Counted from the stretch's first letter, positions 16,818-27,237 are shown. The stretch: DNA of 64,000 nt from Erysipelotrichaceae bacterium (GCA_017404205.1 JAFRCV010000021.1:1-64000); one strand, 5' to 3'. Numbers and translations: made by a program. Notes: generated by a model not told the origin, from the letters alone.

Positions 16818-16937
16818 TTATTGTGCTCTATCGCATTGTCGGCACCAGGTTCCACCCATATAATTAGATGGGCATCCCGCAGCAAAAGAGCCTTTAGCTT
16901 TATTTTGTGCAATGATTGTAGGTTTTTTGTAGTTCAT
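16818..16937 (-). CDS. Three-cysteine RiPP precursor peptide
   Basis: 39 aa. AAAAGGAGGAATTAAT precedes the ATG. The N-terminal leader is KKPTIIAQNKAKGSFAAG and the core is C22-PSNYMGGTW-C32-RQ-C35-DRAQ. Cys and aromatic residues near the C-terminus fit thioether or Trp/Tyr-directed cross-linking by the adjacent SPASM enzyme. No transporter or protease gene is seen in the cassette, so export or leader removal must use other proteins, or the product may act inside. I do not recognise an exact family, though the FAAGCP motif looks family-like. Confidence 0.8.
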   Translation of the reverse strand: MNYKKPTIIAQNKAKGSFAAGCPSNYMGGTWCRQCDRAQ

Positions 16938-16961
16938 ATTAATTCCTCCTTTTATAAGTAA

Positions 16962-16993
16962 ATATTACCCCCCCCCCCGACGGAATCTGTCAA
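16962..16993 (-). promoter_or_regulatory. Precursor promoter with 11-G tract in its spacer
   Basis: On the minus strand a perfect -35 TTGACA (16993-16988) is followed by a 20-bp spacer, GATTCCGTC plus eleven G (16978-16968), then -10 TAATAT (16967-16962). The predicted start is just before the AAAAGGAGG site. Loss of about three G would restore the optimal 17-bp spacing. This is the arrangement of slipped-strand phase-variable promoters. Confidence 0.7.
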
Positions 16994-16996
16994 CAT

Positions 16997-17106
16997 GTTG
17001 TGCTATTATCGCACTATGTTGTGCTCTTTGTTGTGCAACTTTCCAAACTTATTAGTATACATAGTCTTAATTACAATGAAAACTTGTTGTGCTAGTTATA
17101 GCGCAC
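16997..17106. promoter_or_regulatory. Cluster of GTTGTGC repeats upstream of the RiPP promoter
   Basis: Four copies of GTTGTGC start at 16997, 17018, 17030 and 17086. Two extend into dyads: GTGC-TATTATC-GCAC (17000-17014) and GTGC with a GCGCAC arm (17089-17106). The first lies 4 bp upstream of the -35. They look like sites for a cassette-specific regulator, but no regulator gene is linked. Confidence 0.6.
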
Positions 17107-17332
17107 CTCCGCTTATCAACAAGTCAAATTCTTGTTAAACTAATTCTAATAATTTTTTATCAGACAAATGAATTTGTTTTATAATTACTGCATCGCTTTA
17201 CTACTAGTTTTAGCTGTTAAATTTTGTTTAAAAATGGCATTTTGGAAACAGTGCACATTATAAAGTGCCTAAAATATATTGATTTTGTTTCCAAATTTTA
17301 TAGTTTTTTCGTCTTTTTTTCATCAAAGTTTA
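17107..17332. other. Gene-free AT-rich stretch with a 10-bp inverted repeat
   Basis: No intact gene is visible. TTTGGAAACA (17241-17250) and TGTTTCCAAA (17286-17295) are perfect arms 35 bp apart, with GCAC/GTGC and a TATAAA-like core between them. The spacing class is like the operators at 8903 and 55271. Confidence 0.45.
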
Positions 17333-17360
17333 AAATAAGCCTTTATTTAAAGGCTTATTT
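17333..17360 (-). terminator. guaA terminator
   Basis: AAATAAGCCTTTA and its reverse complement form a near-palindromic hairpin with flanking T-runs, 11 bp after the guaA stop. Related hairpins lie behind the remnant at 7410 and at 14396. Confidence 0.75.
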
Positions 17361-17371
17361 CATATATTCAA

Positions 17372-18343
17372 TTATTCCCACTCAATAGTACTAATTGGTT
17401 TATCACTATAGTCCCATAGCACTCTATTAATTCCTGGAACTTCTTTAATGATACGGTCTCTTATCTTATATAAAGTTTTATATGGAATTTCAAATGATTT
17501 GGCAGTTACTGCGTCTTTAGTATTAATAGCTCTAATAACAGCTGCCCAGCCCATATATCTTTTGCCATCTTTAATACCTGTTGATTTTAAATCAGGAATT
17601 ACACAGAAATATTGCCAAGGAGTCTTTTCTAATTTGCCGATTTCTTCTCTAACAATGGCATCTGCTTCTTTTAAAGCGTTTAATCTATCTCTTGTGATTG
17701 CTCCAACGCATCTTACACCAAGTCCTGGTCCTGGGAATGGTTGACGATATACCATATTTTTAGGAAGGCCTAATGCTTCGCCAACGACTCTTACTTCGTC
17801 TTTATATAAAAACTTTACTGGTTCAACTAGTTCAAATTTAAGATTCTTTGGAAGTCCACCAACATTATGATGTGCTTTTACACCCTTAGATTCTAAAATA
17901 TCTGGATAAATTGTTCCTTGAGCCAAGAATTTTACATCTTTAAGCTTTTTAGCTTCTTGGGCAAATACATCAATAAATACTTTACCAATTATCTTTCTTT
18001 TCTTTTCAGGATCACTAACACCTTTTAATTCATTTAAGAATAAATTGGTTTTATTACGATATATTAATGTAGCTCCCATTTCTTTTTTAAAGACTTGAAT
18101 TACTTGTTCAGGTTCGCCTTTTCTTAATAAGCCGTGATTGACATGAACACAAATTAAATTCTTGCCAATTGCTTTAATCAATAATGCAGCCACAACCGAA
18201 GAATCAACACCGCCAGATAGAGCCAACAAAACTTTTTTGTCGCCCACTTGAGCTTTGATTTGTTTAACCTGTTCATCAATAAATGCTAAGGCTAATTTCT
18301 TGTTGGTAATACGTTTCATGCTACTAGGTCTAGTTTCATTCAT
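17372..18343 (-). CDS. guaA: GMP synthase, ATP-pyrophosphatase and dimerisation domains only
   Basis: 323 aa. The P-loop SGGVDSS is near residue 44 and the C-terminal dimerisation domain ends DKPISTIEWE. The N-terminal glutamine amidotransferase domain (about 190 aa) of normal bacterial GuaA is absent, and AAGGAG precedes the ATG, so this is a genuine short protein like the two-subunit archaeal form. It converts XMP to GMP using ATP and ammonia. A separate GATase subunit would be needed for glutamine use, and none is in the window. The gene follows a pyrophosphatase-like gene. Its 3' end is the integration target of the islands to the left. Confidence 0.92.
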   Translation of the reverse strand: MNETRPSSMKRITNKKLALAFIDEQVKQIKAQVGDKKVLLALSGGVDSSVVAALLIKAIGKNLICVHVNHGLLRKGEPEQVIQVFKKEMGATLIYRNKTNLFLNELKGVSDPEKKRKIIGKVFIDVFAQEAKKLKDVKFLAQGTIYPDILESKGVKAHHNVGGLPKNLKFELVEPVKFLYKDEVRVVGEALGLPKNMVYRQPFPGPGLGVRCVGAITRDRLNALKEADAIVREEIGKLEKTPWQYFCVIPDLKSTGIKDGKRYMGWAAVIRAINTKDAVTAKSFEIPYKTLYKIRDRIIKEVPGINRVLWDYSDKPISTIEWE

Positions 18344-18379
18344 AATTTTTTTCTCCTTATTTAATAAAGAGTAGCTATG

Positions 18380-18760
18380 CTACTCTGCTATTGCCCATGT
18401 TGGGATATTTTTTCCTCGATTTAAAATTACAGTCTTTTGGAATTCGTTAGAATTTAGGAATTTTAAGATAGCTTCTTTCTCTTCACTAGAAACATCAACT
18501 AACACAATAGTTGATAAATCTTTTTCTAATAAATTAGCACAAACAACGATAGCTTCAATTCTTGCCTTTTTACTGCTTCCTTTAAAAACCCTTAGCGAAG
18601 CTTCACCATCACTATCAACATGTCCATAATCACAAGGAAAAACTAAATCTGGATAGTTTGGATGCTTTGTGCCTTTACTATAAATAAGGCGATAGTTTCC
18701 AGACATATATGCAGCATCTACTTTTTGCCAAAAATAGGCGTTGTTTTCAAACTCACTCAT
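18380..18760 (-). CDS. Inorganic pyrophosphatase-like protein, active site reduced
   Basis: 126 aa, shorter than the usual 165-180. It keeps the family's N-terminal signature (SKGTKHPNYPDLVFPCDYGHVDSDGEASLRVFKG) and a C-terminal EEKEAILKFLN helix, but the metal-binding DxDPxD motif is not complete (DSDGEASLRV). It may be a divergent hydrolase or a regulatory relative. It is upstream of guaA, whose reaction releases pyrophosphate. The promoter's -10 lies 6 nt before the ATG with no Shine-Dalgarno site, so the mRNA is probably leaderless. Confidence 0.75.
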   Translation of the reverse strand: MSEFENNAYFWQKVDAAYMSGNYRLIYSKGTKHPNYPDLVFPCDYGHVDSDGEASLRVFKGSSKKARIEAIVVCANLLEKDLSTIVLVDVSSEEKEAILKFLNSNEFQKTVILNRGKNIPTWAIAE

Positions 18761-18766
18761 AAAAAA

Positions 18767-18775
18767 ATCTTACCA
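18767..18775 (-). promoter_or_regulatory. Extended -10 for the pyrophosphatase-like gene and guaA
   Basis: TGGTAAGAT on the minus strand is followed by six T and then ATG. The TG dinucleotide and the 6-nt distance match other leaderless promoters in this window. Confidence 0.5.
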
Positions 18776-18784
18776 TATTTTTAA

Positions 18785-19980
<1,196 letters not shown>

Positions 19981-19981
<1 letters not shown>

Positions 19982-21009
19982 TGCGTTTAGATGAATTTGA
20001 TTTTAATCTGCCAGAAGAATTAATTGCTCAACATCCTGTAGAAAAAAGAGATGAGAGTAAACTTTTAATATTACATAAAAATACTGGTCAAATAGAACAT
20101 AAACATTTTCATGACATCATTGATTATTTACATCCTGGTGATGTCTTAGTAAGGAATAATTCAAAAGTAATACCTGCTAGATTATTTGGTGTTAAAGAAG
20201 AAACTGGCGCTCATGTTGAAGTTTTAATACTAAAGATTGGAGAAAATGGTATTTGTGAATGTCTTTGTGGAAACGCTAAGGCTATTAAACAAGGAACTAT
20301 TATTAAATTCTCTGATGAATTAAAAGGCCAATGTCTAATGGTAAAAGAAGAAGGCATAAGAATCATTAAGATGATTTATGAAGGAATATTTATTGAGATA
20401 CTTGAAAGAATTGGCCAAATGCCTACTCCTCCATACATCCACGAACAATTAAAAGACAATAATCGTTACCAAAATATCTATGCTAAGATACTCGGAAGTG
20501 CCGCTTGCCCTACGGCTGGTCTTCATTTTACTGATGAATTAATTGAAAAGATTAAACAAAAAGGAATTGAAGTTCTAGATATAACTTTGCATGTAGGTCT
20601 AGGAACATTTAAACCTGTCAAAGAAGAAACTATCGAAAACCATCATATGCACTTTGAAACATATTCTATGTCTAAAGAAGTAGCTGATGCTTTAAATAAA
20701 GCCAAAAAAGAAGGAAGAAGAATCATTGCTGTTGGTACAACTTCTACAAGAACTTTAGAATCAATTATGGCTAAATATGGTGAATTTAGACAAGACAATG
20801 ACGAAACAAATATCTTTATTTACCCACCGTATGAATTTAAAGCTATTGATTGTCAAATAACTAATTTCCATTTGCCTAAATCAACACTAATTATGATGAT
20901 TTCGGCATTTACAAGTAAAGAAATGATTTTAAATGCATATAAAGTAGCTATTGAAAATAAATATCGCTTCTTCTCTTTTGGCGATTCAATGTTTATAACT
21001 AATGAATAA
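19981..21009 (+). CDS. queA: S-adenosylmethionine:tRNA ribosyltransferase-isomerase
   Basis: 342 aa, the family length. It transfers the ribosyl moiety of SAM to preQ1-tRNA to form epoxyqueuosine. Conserved blocks are EELIAQHPVEKRDESKLL, VRNNSKVIPARLFG, PTAGLHFT, HVGLGTFKPV and GTTSTRTLE. It lies between tgt (1-bp stop/start overlap) and queH (8-bp overlap) in one operon. Confidence 0.97.
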
Positions 21010-21592
21010 CTATCAAAAACATCTAAAACAAATTAGCGAATTAACTTATAGGCCAACACTGCTATTACATGTATGTTGTGGGGTATGTAGTGTTTATCCT
21101 TTAAAATACTTAAATAAATATTTTGATATTACAATTTATTACAACAATTCAAATATTTACCCTTACGATGAATTCAAAAGAAGATTAGAAGCTTTAAATG
21201 AATATCTTAATGTTTTAAATGAATCAAGCATTAAATTGATTGTTGCTCCATATGATTATGAAGAATACGATAAACAATTAGTATCTTTAAAGAATGAAAA
21301 AGAAGGTGGCAAAAGATGTTACAAGTGTTATAAACTTCGTATGGAAGAAACATTTAAATATGCCGTCAAATACAAATATGATTATTGTACAACTGTGATG
21401 TCAATTTCTAATCGCAAAAATGCCGACTATCTAAATGAAATTGGCGAAGCCTTAAATCAAAAATATCCTGAAACAAAATACCTTTACGCTGATTTTAAAA
21501 AAGGCGATGGCATCACCATCAATGAAAAAATGAATAAAGAATTAAATCTATACCATCAAAATTATTGCGGTTGTAAATATTCTATTCGTTAA
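21002..21592 (+). CDS. queH: Epoxyqueuosine reductase QueH
   Basis: 196 aa (former DUF208). It reduces epoxyqueuosine to queuosine in tRNA and is the non-B12 alternative to QueG. The N-terminal HVCCGVC, the central CYKCYKLR and the C-terminal CGCK supply the Cys ligands for a 4Fe-4S and a second metal site. It overlaps queA by 8 bp. The gene ends only a few bases from the convergent acetyltransferase gene. Confidence 0.93.
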   Translation: MNNYQKHLKQISELTYRPTLLLHVCCGVCSVYPLKYLNKYFDITIYYNNSNIYPYDEFKRRLEALNEYLNVLNESSIKLIVAPYDYEEYDKQLVSLKNEKEGGKRCYKCYKLRMEETFKYAVKYKYDYCTTVMSISNRKNADYLNEIGEALNQKYPETKYLYADFKKGDGITINEKMNKELNLYHQNYCGCKYSIR

Positions 21593-22085
21593 GTAATATT
21601 CTAGTGTAGTAATGATCATCATCTTCATGATGAATAAAAGCACCATTAGCTAATTGTACTTTATATGAAGCCTCATTATCTTTTAGACAAGATAAATAGA
21701 CTTCTTTTATTTTTCTTTCCTTACATTTTTCTAAAACTAAAGCTAAGGCTTTATTGCCATATCCTCTGCCACGATATTTCTTGGCTATTCCATAACCAAT
21801 GTGTCCTGCACCGTTTTCTAAAACATTATTTAAATAATGGCGAAAATTAACTATACCTACATATTCATTTTCGTCATTAACGACAATATATTTCGTGTCA
21901 GGAACATAGCCTTCCTTTAAATCTAAGCCAAAACTATGATGAAAGCACAGCTTAACATATTCATCATATTCTTCTTTATTCATTTGAAAACAAGGGTTCA
22001 CAAAACCATTTTCATTTTGTTCAAATGATTTGTATAATTCAAAGCTTAAATTATTATCGCCCTTCCACAATTCTAAAAGATGCAT
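21582..22085 (-). CDS. GNAT-family N-acetyltransferase
   Basis: 167 aa. The acetyl-CoA-binding motif A (IGYGIAKKYRGRGYGNKAL, RGRGYGN loop) and a motif B region (EVYLSCLKDNEASYKVQLANGA) are clear. The substrate is unknown; it may be a small molecule or protein alpha-amine. It is co-directional with, and overlaps by one base, the membrane protein gene upstream. It is convergent with queH. Confidence 0.88.
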   Translation of the reverse strand: MHLLELWKGDNNLSFELYKSFEQNENGFVNPCFQMNKEEYDEYVKLCFHHSFGLDLKEGYVPDTKYIVVNDENEYVGIVNFRHYLNNVLENGAGHIGYGIAKKYRGRGYGNKALALVLEKCKERKIKEVYLSCLKDNEASYKVQLANGAFIHHEDDDHYYTRILLNE

Positions 22086-22690
22086 TATGATTTTTCTTCC
22101 TCTTCAGGTTTTAAATAGTCATCTTCTTCATCTTCTATTTTTTTATTTTTTTCATATATTTGATTTCGATAAGCTAAATAAATATTGGATATGATACTTG
22201 TCAATCCACAAATAAATAAAGCAACAGCCATTAAAATATATAAAACATTATTAGAAAATGGGTTAAGAAGTATTAAGACACCTAATATAAGTTCAAGCAA
22301 CATTATAAATATATATGCTATGATTGATTGAAGTCCAATAGCTTTACCATCTAAAGCATCTTGAATACAAAACAGAGCATTTAATATTACTAACATACCA
22401 ATAATGGTATTTAAAAAAGCAAATATTTCTAATTTAATAATATATAAAGATACACCTAGCATTAACAAGATCATACCTAGTGTAAAATCATTTCTCTTAT
22501 ATCTAAGGTGCATATTTAATAAAAAATAACGCATTATTGAAAAAAAGCCCGATAAGATTAAGCCAACAGATAAAACATTATAAGATAATTCATTATCTGG
22601 ATTTACATTACTTATAAATATATAGCCAAGCACTATATATGTTAAATTGATGATAATGCTGACTTTTTTGATCGATTTTAAAAATATCAT
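22085..22690 (-). CDS. HdeD/DUF308-like membrane protein
   Basis: 201 aa with about six hydrophobic helices in paired short repeats, the pattern of HdeD-like proteins (ILSGFFSIMRY, LVILNALFCIQDALDG, LFICGLTSII). It ends in an acidic cytoplasmic tail (IEDEEDDYLKPEEEE). GAGGAAAG lies before the ATG. Its function in Gram-positives is unknown. It is the first gene of a two-gene operon with the acetyltransferase. Confidence 0.75.
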   Translation of the reverse strand: MIFLKSIKKVSIIINLTYIVLGYIFISNVNPDNELSYNVLSVGLILSGFFSIMRYFLLNMHLRYKRNDFTLGMILLMLGVSLYIIKLEIFAFLNTIIGMLVILNALFCIQDALDGKAIGLQSIIAYIFIMLLELILGVLILLNPFSNNVLYILMAVALFICGLTSIISNIYLAYRNQIYEKNKKIEDEEDDYLKPEEEEKS

Positions 22691-22768
22691 AATTCTTTCC
22701 TCATAATTATTATATAGTTTATAATTATTTTGTGATTTAAGAATTTTGAAATTTTTTTCATTTTCTTA

Positions 22769-22797
22769 TTGAAATCATATTCTATTTATAGTATTAT
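22769..22797 (+). promoter_or_regulatory. Promoter of the str operon
   Basis: -35 TTGAAA (22769-22774) and -10 TATTAT (22792-22797) are 17 bp apart. The roughly 85-nt leader contains two stems, TAGATCC-gaaa-GGATCTA (22811-22828) and GCACAC...GTGTGC (22848-22867), placed before the rpsL ribosome site. They could stabilise or regulate the ribosomal-protein mRNA. Confidence 0.7.
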
Positions 22798-22888
22798 TAA
22801 TAAGCTGTTGTAGATCCGAAAGGATCTATATATAAAGCAAATATATGGCACACGTGTGATTGTGTGCATAAAACGAAAGGAGAATTAA

Positions 22889-23299
22889 ATGCCTACAATT
22901 AATCAATTAGTAAGAAAAGGTAGAACAGCTAGAACATGGAAGTCTAAATCCCCTGCACTAAACAAAGGATTTAACTCATTAAAATCTAGACCTATCGATG
23001 TGGCATCACCTCAAAAAAGAGGAGTTTGCACCAGAGTTGGTACAATGACTCCTAAGAAACCTAACTCAGCTTTAAGAAAGTATGCGCGTGTTAGATTAAG
23101 TAACGGTATGGAAGTAACAGCTTATATTCCAGGTATCGGACATAATCTACAAGAACACTCTGTTGTACTTATTAGAGGCGGTAGAGTTAAGGACTTACCA
23201 GGTGTTAGATATCACATTGTTAGAGGAACACTAGACTGTGCTGGTGTTGAAAATCGTAAACAAAGTCGTTCATTATATGGCACAAAGAGGCCTAAATAA
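22889..23299 (+). CDS. rpsL: Ribosomal protein S12
   Basis: 136 aa, with [11 protein letters not shown] at the start and the decoding-site loops [11 protein letters not shown] and [15 protein letters not shown]. It contacts the A-site and helps proofread tRNA. CGAAAGGAG precedes the ATG. It is the first gene of rpsL-rpsG-fusA-tuf, the classic str order. Confidence 0.99.
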   Translation: MPTINQLVRKGRTARTWKSKSPALNKGFNSLKSRPIDVASPQKRGVCTRVGTMTPKKPNSALRKYARVRLSNGMEVTAYIPGIGHNLQEHSVVLIRGGRVKDLPGVRYHIVRGTLDCAGVENRKQSRSLYGTKRPK

Positions 23300-23324
23300 T
23301 CATTAAACATGAAAGGAGATTAAA

Positions 23325-23795
23325 ATGCCAAGAAAAGGACATATTGCGAAAAGAGATGTATTAGCAGATCCTATTTATAACTCAAGATTAGTTACTCGTT
23401 TAATCAACAAAATCATGTTGGATGGTAAAAAAGACGTAGCTCAAACTATTCTATATAATGCATTTCAAATCGTAGAAAAGAAGACTGGACAACAACCTAT
23501 GGAAGTATTCGAGAAGGCTCTTGATAATGTAATGCCTCAACTTGAACTTAAATTAAGAAGAGTTGGTGGTGCTAACTATCAAGTACCAGTTGAAGTTTCA
23601 AAAGAAAGAAAACTTACATTAGGTTTAAGATGGATTGTTAATTACTCACGTTTAAGAAGTGAAAAGACTATGGAGCAAAGACTTGCTGCAGAAATCATTG
23701 ATGCTTCAAATGGCGTTGGACAATCAGTTAAGAAGAAAGAAGATACACACAAGATGGCTGATGCTAATAAAGCATTTGCTCATTTCCGCTGGTAA
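23325..23795 (+). CDS. rpsG: Ribosomal protein S7
   Basis: 156 aa. This primary 16S rRNA-binding protein organises the 30S head. The N-terminal segment [14 protein letters not shown] and the [12 protein letters not shown] block are family-typical. GAAAGGAG precedes the ATG. It lies 25 bp after rpsL and 18 bp before fusA. Confidence 0.99.
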   Translation: MPRKGHIAKRDVLADPIYNSRLVTRLINKIMLDGKKDVAQTILYNAFQIVEKKTGQQPMEVFEKALDNVMPQLELKLRRVGGANYQVPVEVSKERKLTLGLRWIVNYSRLRSEKTMEQRLAAEIIDASNGVGQSVKKKEDTHKMADANKAFAHFRW

Positions 23796-23813
23796 TTTTA
23801 GAAAAGGAAGTTT

Positions 23814-25904
23814 ATGGCAAGAGAATATAGCTTAGAAAACACAAGAAATATTGGTATCATGGCTCATATTGATGCCGGTAAAACTACGTGTACTGAACGT
23901 ATTCTTTTCTTTACTGGCAAAACTCATAAAATTGGAGAGACCCATGATGGTGCAAGCCAAATGGACTGGATGGCTCAAGAACAAGAAAGAGGTATCACTA
24001 TCACTAGTGCTGCCACTACTACTTTCTGGGCTGGAAAGGATTCTCAATTCCCAAAAAATAGAATTAATATCATCGATACACCAGGACACGTTGATTTCAC
24101 TGTTGAAGTTGAACGTTCACTTCGTGTATTAGATGGTGCTGTAACCGTATTAGATGCAAAAGCTGGTGTTGAACCACAAACAGAAACTGTATGGCGTCAA
24201 GCTAGTACATATCATGTTCCAAGAATTGTATTCTGTAATAAGATGGATGCTACTGGTGCTGATTTCAATATGTCAGTTAAATCAATTGGCGATCGTTTAG
24301 GAGCTAAAGCAGCTGCTATTCAAATGCCTGTTGGTGCTGAAAATACCTTTAGAGGTATTATTGACCTAATAGAAAGAAAGCAATACATGTACACCAACGA
24401 TCAAGGAACAGCAATCAATGAGATTGAAATCGAAGATCAATTTAAAGATGAAGCAGAAGAATTAAGAAATTCTTTGCTTGAAATGCTTGCTGATTATGAT
24501 GATGAATTAATGGAATTAATTATTGATGGTAAAGATGTTCCAATTGATTTAATCAAAAAGACAATTAGAAAAGCTGTAATTGGTGCTGATTTCTTCCCTG
24601 TACTATGTGGCTCAGCATATAAAAACAAAGGAATTCAATTATTGCTTGATGCAATTGTTGAATATTTACCTTCTCCACTTGACGTACCTGCTATTAAGGG
24701 TAAATTGATTAATGGCAAGGAAGAAGAAAGAAAGTCAAGTGATGATGAACCTTTTGCTGCCTTAGCTTTTAAAGTAATGACTGATCCATTTGTTGGAAGA
24801 CTCACTTACTTTAGAGTTTATTCGGGTGTTGCGGAAGCAGGTAGCTATGTGTTAAATGCTACAAAAGACAAAAAGGAAAGATTCGGTCGTTTAGTACAAA
24901 TGCATGCCAATCACCGTGCCGATATTGAAGAAGTTGTCGCTGGTGATATAGCTGCTGCTGTTGGATTAAAAGACACAACAACCGGTGATACATTATGTGC
25001 TATTAAAGCCCCTATTATTCTTGAATCAATGGTCTTCCCAGAGCCCGTTATTCAAATGTCTGTTGAACCAAAAACTAAAGCTGACTTAGATAAAATGGAT
25101 ATCGCATTAGCTAAATTAGCTGAAGAAGATCCAACATTTAGAACATATACTGATGAAGAAACTGGACAAACAATCATTGCTGGTATGGGAGAATTACATC
25201 TTGATATCATCATTGACCGTATGAAAAGAGAATTCAAAGTTGAATGTAATGTTGGTGCACCACAAGTTGCCTTTAGAGAAACAATTACACAAGCTGCTGA
25301 TTGTGAAGGAAGATTCATTAAGCAATCTGGTGGTCGAGGTCAATATGGACATGTTTGGATTAAATTTGAACCAAACGAAGAAGGAAAAGGCTTTGAATTT
25401 ATTGACGCAATAGTTGGTGGAACTGTTCCAAGAGAATACATCAAACCAACACAAGAAGGTTTACAAGCTGCCCTAGCTGGTGGCTTAACAGCTGGTTATC
25501 CAGTTGTAGATATTAAAGCTACATTATTTGATGGATCATATCATGAAGTCGATTCATCTGAAATGGCTTTCAAAACAGCTGCTTCATTAGCTTTAAAAGA
25601 AGCTGCTAAAAAATGCGCTCCAGTATTGTTGGAACCAATAATGGATGTCGAAGTTGTAGCTCCAGAAGAATATTTAGGTTCTGTAATGGGAGATATAACA
25701 AAACGTCGTGGTCACATCAATGAACAAGAAAAAAGAGGAAATGCTGTTGCGATAAGAGCATATATTCCGCTTTCAGAAATGTTTGGTTATGCTACAGACC
25801 TAAGATCATTTACTCAAGGTCGTGGTAATTACATGATGCAAATGGATCACTATTCACAAGTTCCAAAGAATATCGCAGAAAAAATTGCCAAGAAAAATGC
25901 TTAA
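23814..25904 (+). CDS. fusA: Elongation factor G
   Basis: 696 aa, full length. G1 [10 protein letters not shown]2 RGITITS, G3 DTPGHVDF and G4 NKMD are intact, followed by EF-G domains II to V ([26 protein letters not shown]). It drives ribosomal translocation and, with RRF, recycling. It is the third gene of the str operon. tuf has an additional promoter in the 62-bp gap behind it. Confidence 0.99.
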   Translation: MAREYSLENTRNIGIMAHIDAGKTTCTERILFFTGKTHKIGETHDGASQMDWMAQEQERGITITSAATTTFWAGKDSQFPKNRINIIDTPGHVDFTVEVERSLRVLDGAVTVLDAKAGVEPQTETVWRQASTYHVPRIVFCNKMDATGADFNMSVKSIGDRLGAKAAAIQMPVGAENTFRGIIDLIERKQYMYTNDQGTAINEIEIEDQFKDEAEELRNSLLEMLADYDDELMELIIDGKDVPIDLIKKTIRKAVIGADFFPVLCGSAYKNKGIQLLLDAIVEYLPSPLDVPAIKGKLINGKEEERKSSDDEPFAALAFKVMTDPFVGRLTYFRVYSGVAEAGSYVLNATKDKKERFGRLVQMHANHRADIEEVVAGDIAAAVGLKDTTTGDTLCAIKAPIILESMVFPEPVIQMSVEPKTKADLDKMDIALAKLAEEDPTFRTYTDEETGQTIIAGMGELHLDIIIDRMKREFKVECNVGAPQVAFRETITQAADCEGRFIKQSGGRGQYGHVWIKFEPNEEGKGFEFIDAIVGGTVPREYIKPTQEGLQAALAGGLTAGYPVVDIKATLFDGSYHEVDSSEMAFKTAASLALKEAAKKCAPVLLEPIMDVEVVAPEEYLGSVMGDITKRRGHINEQEKRGNAVAIRAYIPLSEMFGYATDLRSFTQGRGNYMMQMDHYSQVPKNIAEKIAKKNA

Positions 25905-25908
25905 ATAA

Positions 25909-25937
25909 TTGATAAAAATAGCGTTTTATCTTAAAAT
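25909..25937 (+). promoter_or_regulatory. Internal promoter for tuf
   Basis: -35 TTGATA (25909-25914) and -10 TAAAAT (25932-25937) have an exact 17-bp spacer. An AACAGGAGG ribosome site follows. It allows extra EF-Tu synthesis independent of the rest of the operon. Confidence 0.7.
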
Positions 25938-25966
25938 GAAAATGTTAAACAGGAGGAAATTTCAAA

Positions 25967-27166
25967 ATGGCAAAAGAGAAATTTGACCGTTCGTTAGAAC
26001 ATGTCAATATCGGTACTATTGGTCACGTTGACCATGGTAAAACTACTTTAACTGCTGCTATTACTAAAAGATTAGCAGAACGCGGTCAAGCTGAATTCAG
26101 AGCTTATGATCAAATCGATGGTGCACCTGAAGAAAAAGCTAGAGGTATCACTATCAATACTGCTCACGTTGAGTATAAAACTGCAAAAAGACACTATGCA
26201 CACGTTGACTGCCCAGGACATGCTGACTATGTAAAAAACATGATTACTGGTGCTGCTCAAATGGATGGCGCTATCCTAGTTGTTGCTGCAACTGATGGAC
26301 CAATGCCTCAAACAAGAGAACATATCTTACTTGCTAGACAAGTTGGTGTTCCTTATATCGTTGTATTCTTAAACAAAGTTGACCAAGTTGATGATCCTGA
26401 ATTAATCGACTTAGTTGAAATGGAAGTTAGAGAATTATTAAATGAATATGATTTCGATGGCGATAACGCTCCAGTTATTAGAGGTTCTGCTCTAAAAGCT
26501 CTTGAAGGCGATCCTGAAGCTCAAAAAGCAATCGATGAATTAATGGATGCAGTTGATGAATATATCCCTTCTCCTCAAAGAGAAAACGATAAACCATTCT
26601 TAATGTCTGTAGAAGACGTATTCACAATCACTGGTCGTGGTACAGTTGCTACAGGTAGAGTTGAACGTGGTGTTGCTCATCTAAATGATGAAGTTGAAAT
26701 CGTTGGTATCAAAGATACTCGTAAAACAGTTATCACTGGTCTAGAAATGTTCCGTAAACAACTAGACTTAGCTGAAGCTGGTGATAATATTGGTGCTCTT
26801 CTTCGTGGTGTTAACCGTGATGAAATCGAAAGAGGACAAGTATTAGCTAAACCTGGTTCAGTTACTCCTCATACTGAATTCGTTGCTCAAGTATACGTTC
26901 TAACAAAAGAAGAAGGTGGTCGTCATACACCATTCGTTGTAAACTACCGTCCACAATTCTATTTCCGTACAACTGACGTTACTGGCGTTGTTGAAGAAAT
27001 TAAAGACAACGATGGTAATCCAATGGAAATGGTTATGCCTGGTGACAACGTTCAAATGACTGTTAAACTTATTTCTCCAATCGCTATTGAAAACGGTACA
27101 AAGTTCTCAATTAGAGAAGGTGGTAGAACAGTAGGTTCTGGTAACGTTACTGAAATTAAGAAATAA
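25967..27166 (+). CDS. tuf: Elongation factor Tu
   Basis: 399 aa. The G motifs [17 protein letters not shown] and NKVD are intact and domains II and III are complete. It delivers aminoacyl-tRNA to the ribosome. Codon use is more biased than in neighbours, as expected for a very highly expressed gene. A strong terminator follows. Confidence 0.99.
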   Translation: MAKEKFDRSLEHVNIGTIGHVDHGKTTLTAAITKRLAERGQAEFRAYDQIDGAPEEKARGITINTAHVEYKTAKRHYAHVDCPGHADYVKNMITGAAQMDGAILVVAATDGPMPQTREHILLARQVGVPYIVVFLNKVDQVDDPELIDLVEMEVRELLNEYDFDGDNAPVIRGSALKALEGDPEAQKAIDELMDAVDEYIPSPQRENDKPFLMSVEDVFTITGRGTVATGRVERGVAHLNDEVEIVGIKDTRKTVITGLEMFRKQLDLAEAGDNIGALLRGVNRDEIERGQVLAKPGSVTPHTEFVAQVYVLTKEEGGRHTPFVVNYRPQFYFRTTDVTGVVEEIKDNDGNPMEMVMPGDNVQMTVKLISPIAIENGTKFSIREGGRTVGSGNVTEIKK

Positions 27167-27207
27167 TTACTAATTGATTAAGGGCTTTTAGCCGATATAA
27201 AAAATTA

Positions 27208-27237
27208 AACGACATAGTCATCTATGTCGTTTTTTTT
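27208..27237 (+). terminator. tuf terminator
   Basis: AACGACATAG-TCAT-CTATGTCGTT is followed by a run of T. The T-run reaches the stop codon of the convergent nitroreductase gene. Confidence 0.85.

Noticed and set aside
17117-17205. Minus-strand frame reading KQIHLSDKKLLELV with a later SGGAL, resembling a double-Gly bacteriocin leader
   Set aside because: There is no start codon, an in-frame TAA splits it, and no ribosome site is present.
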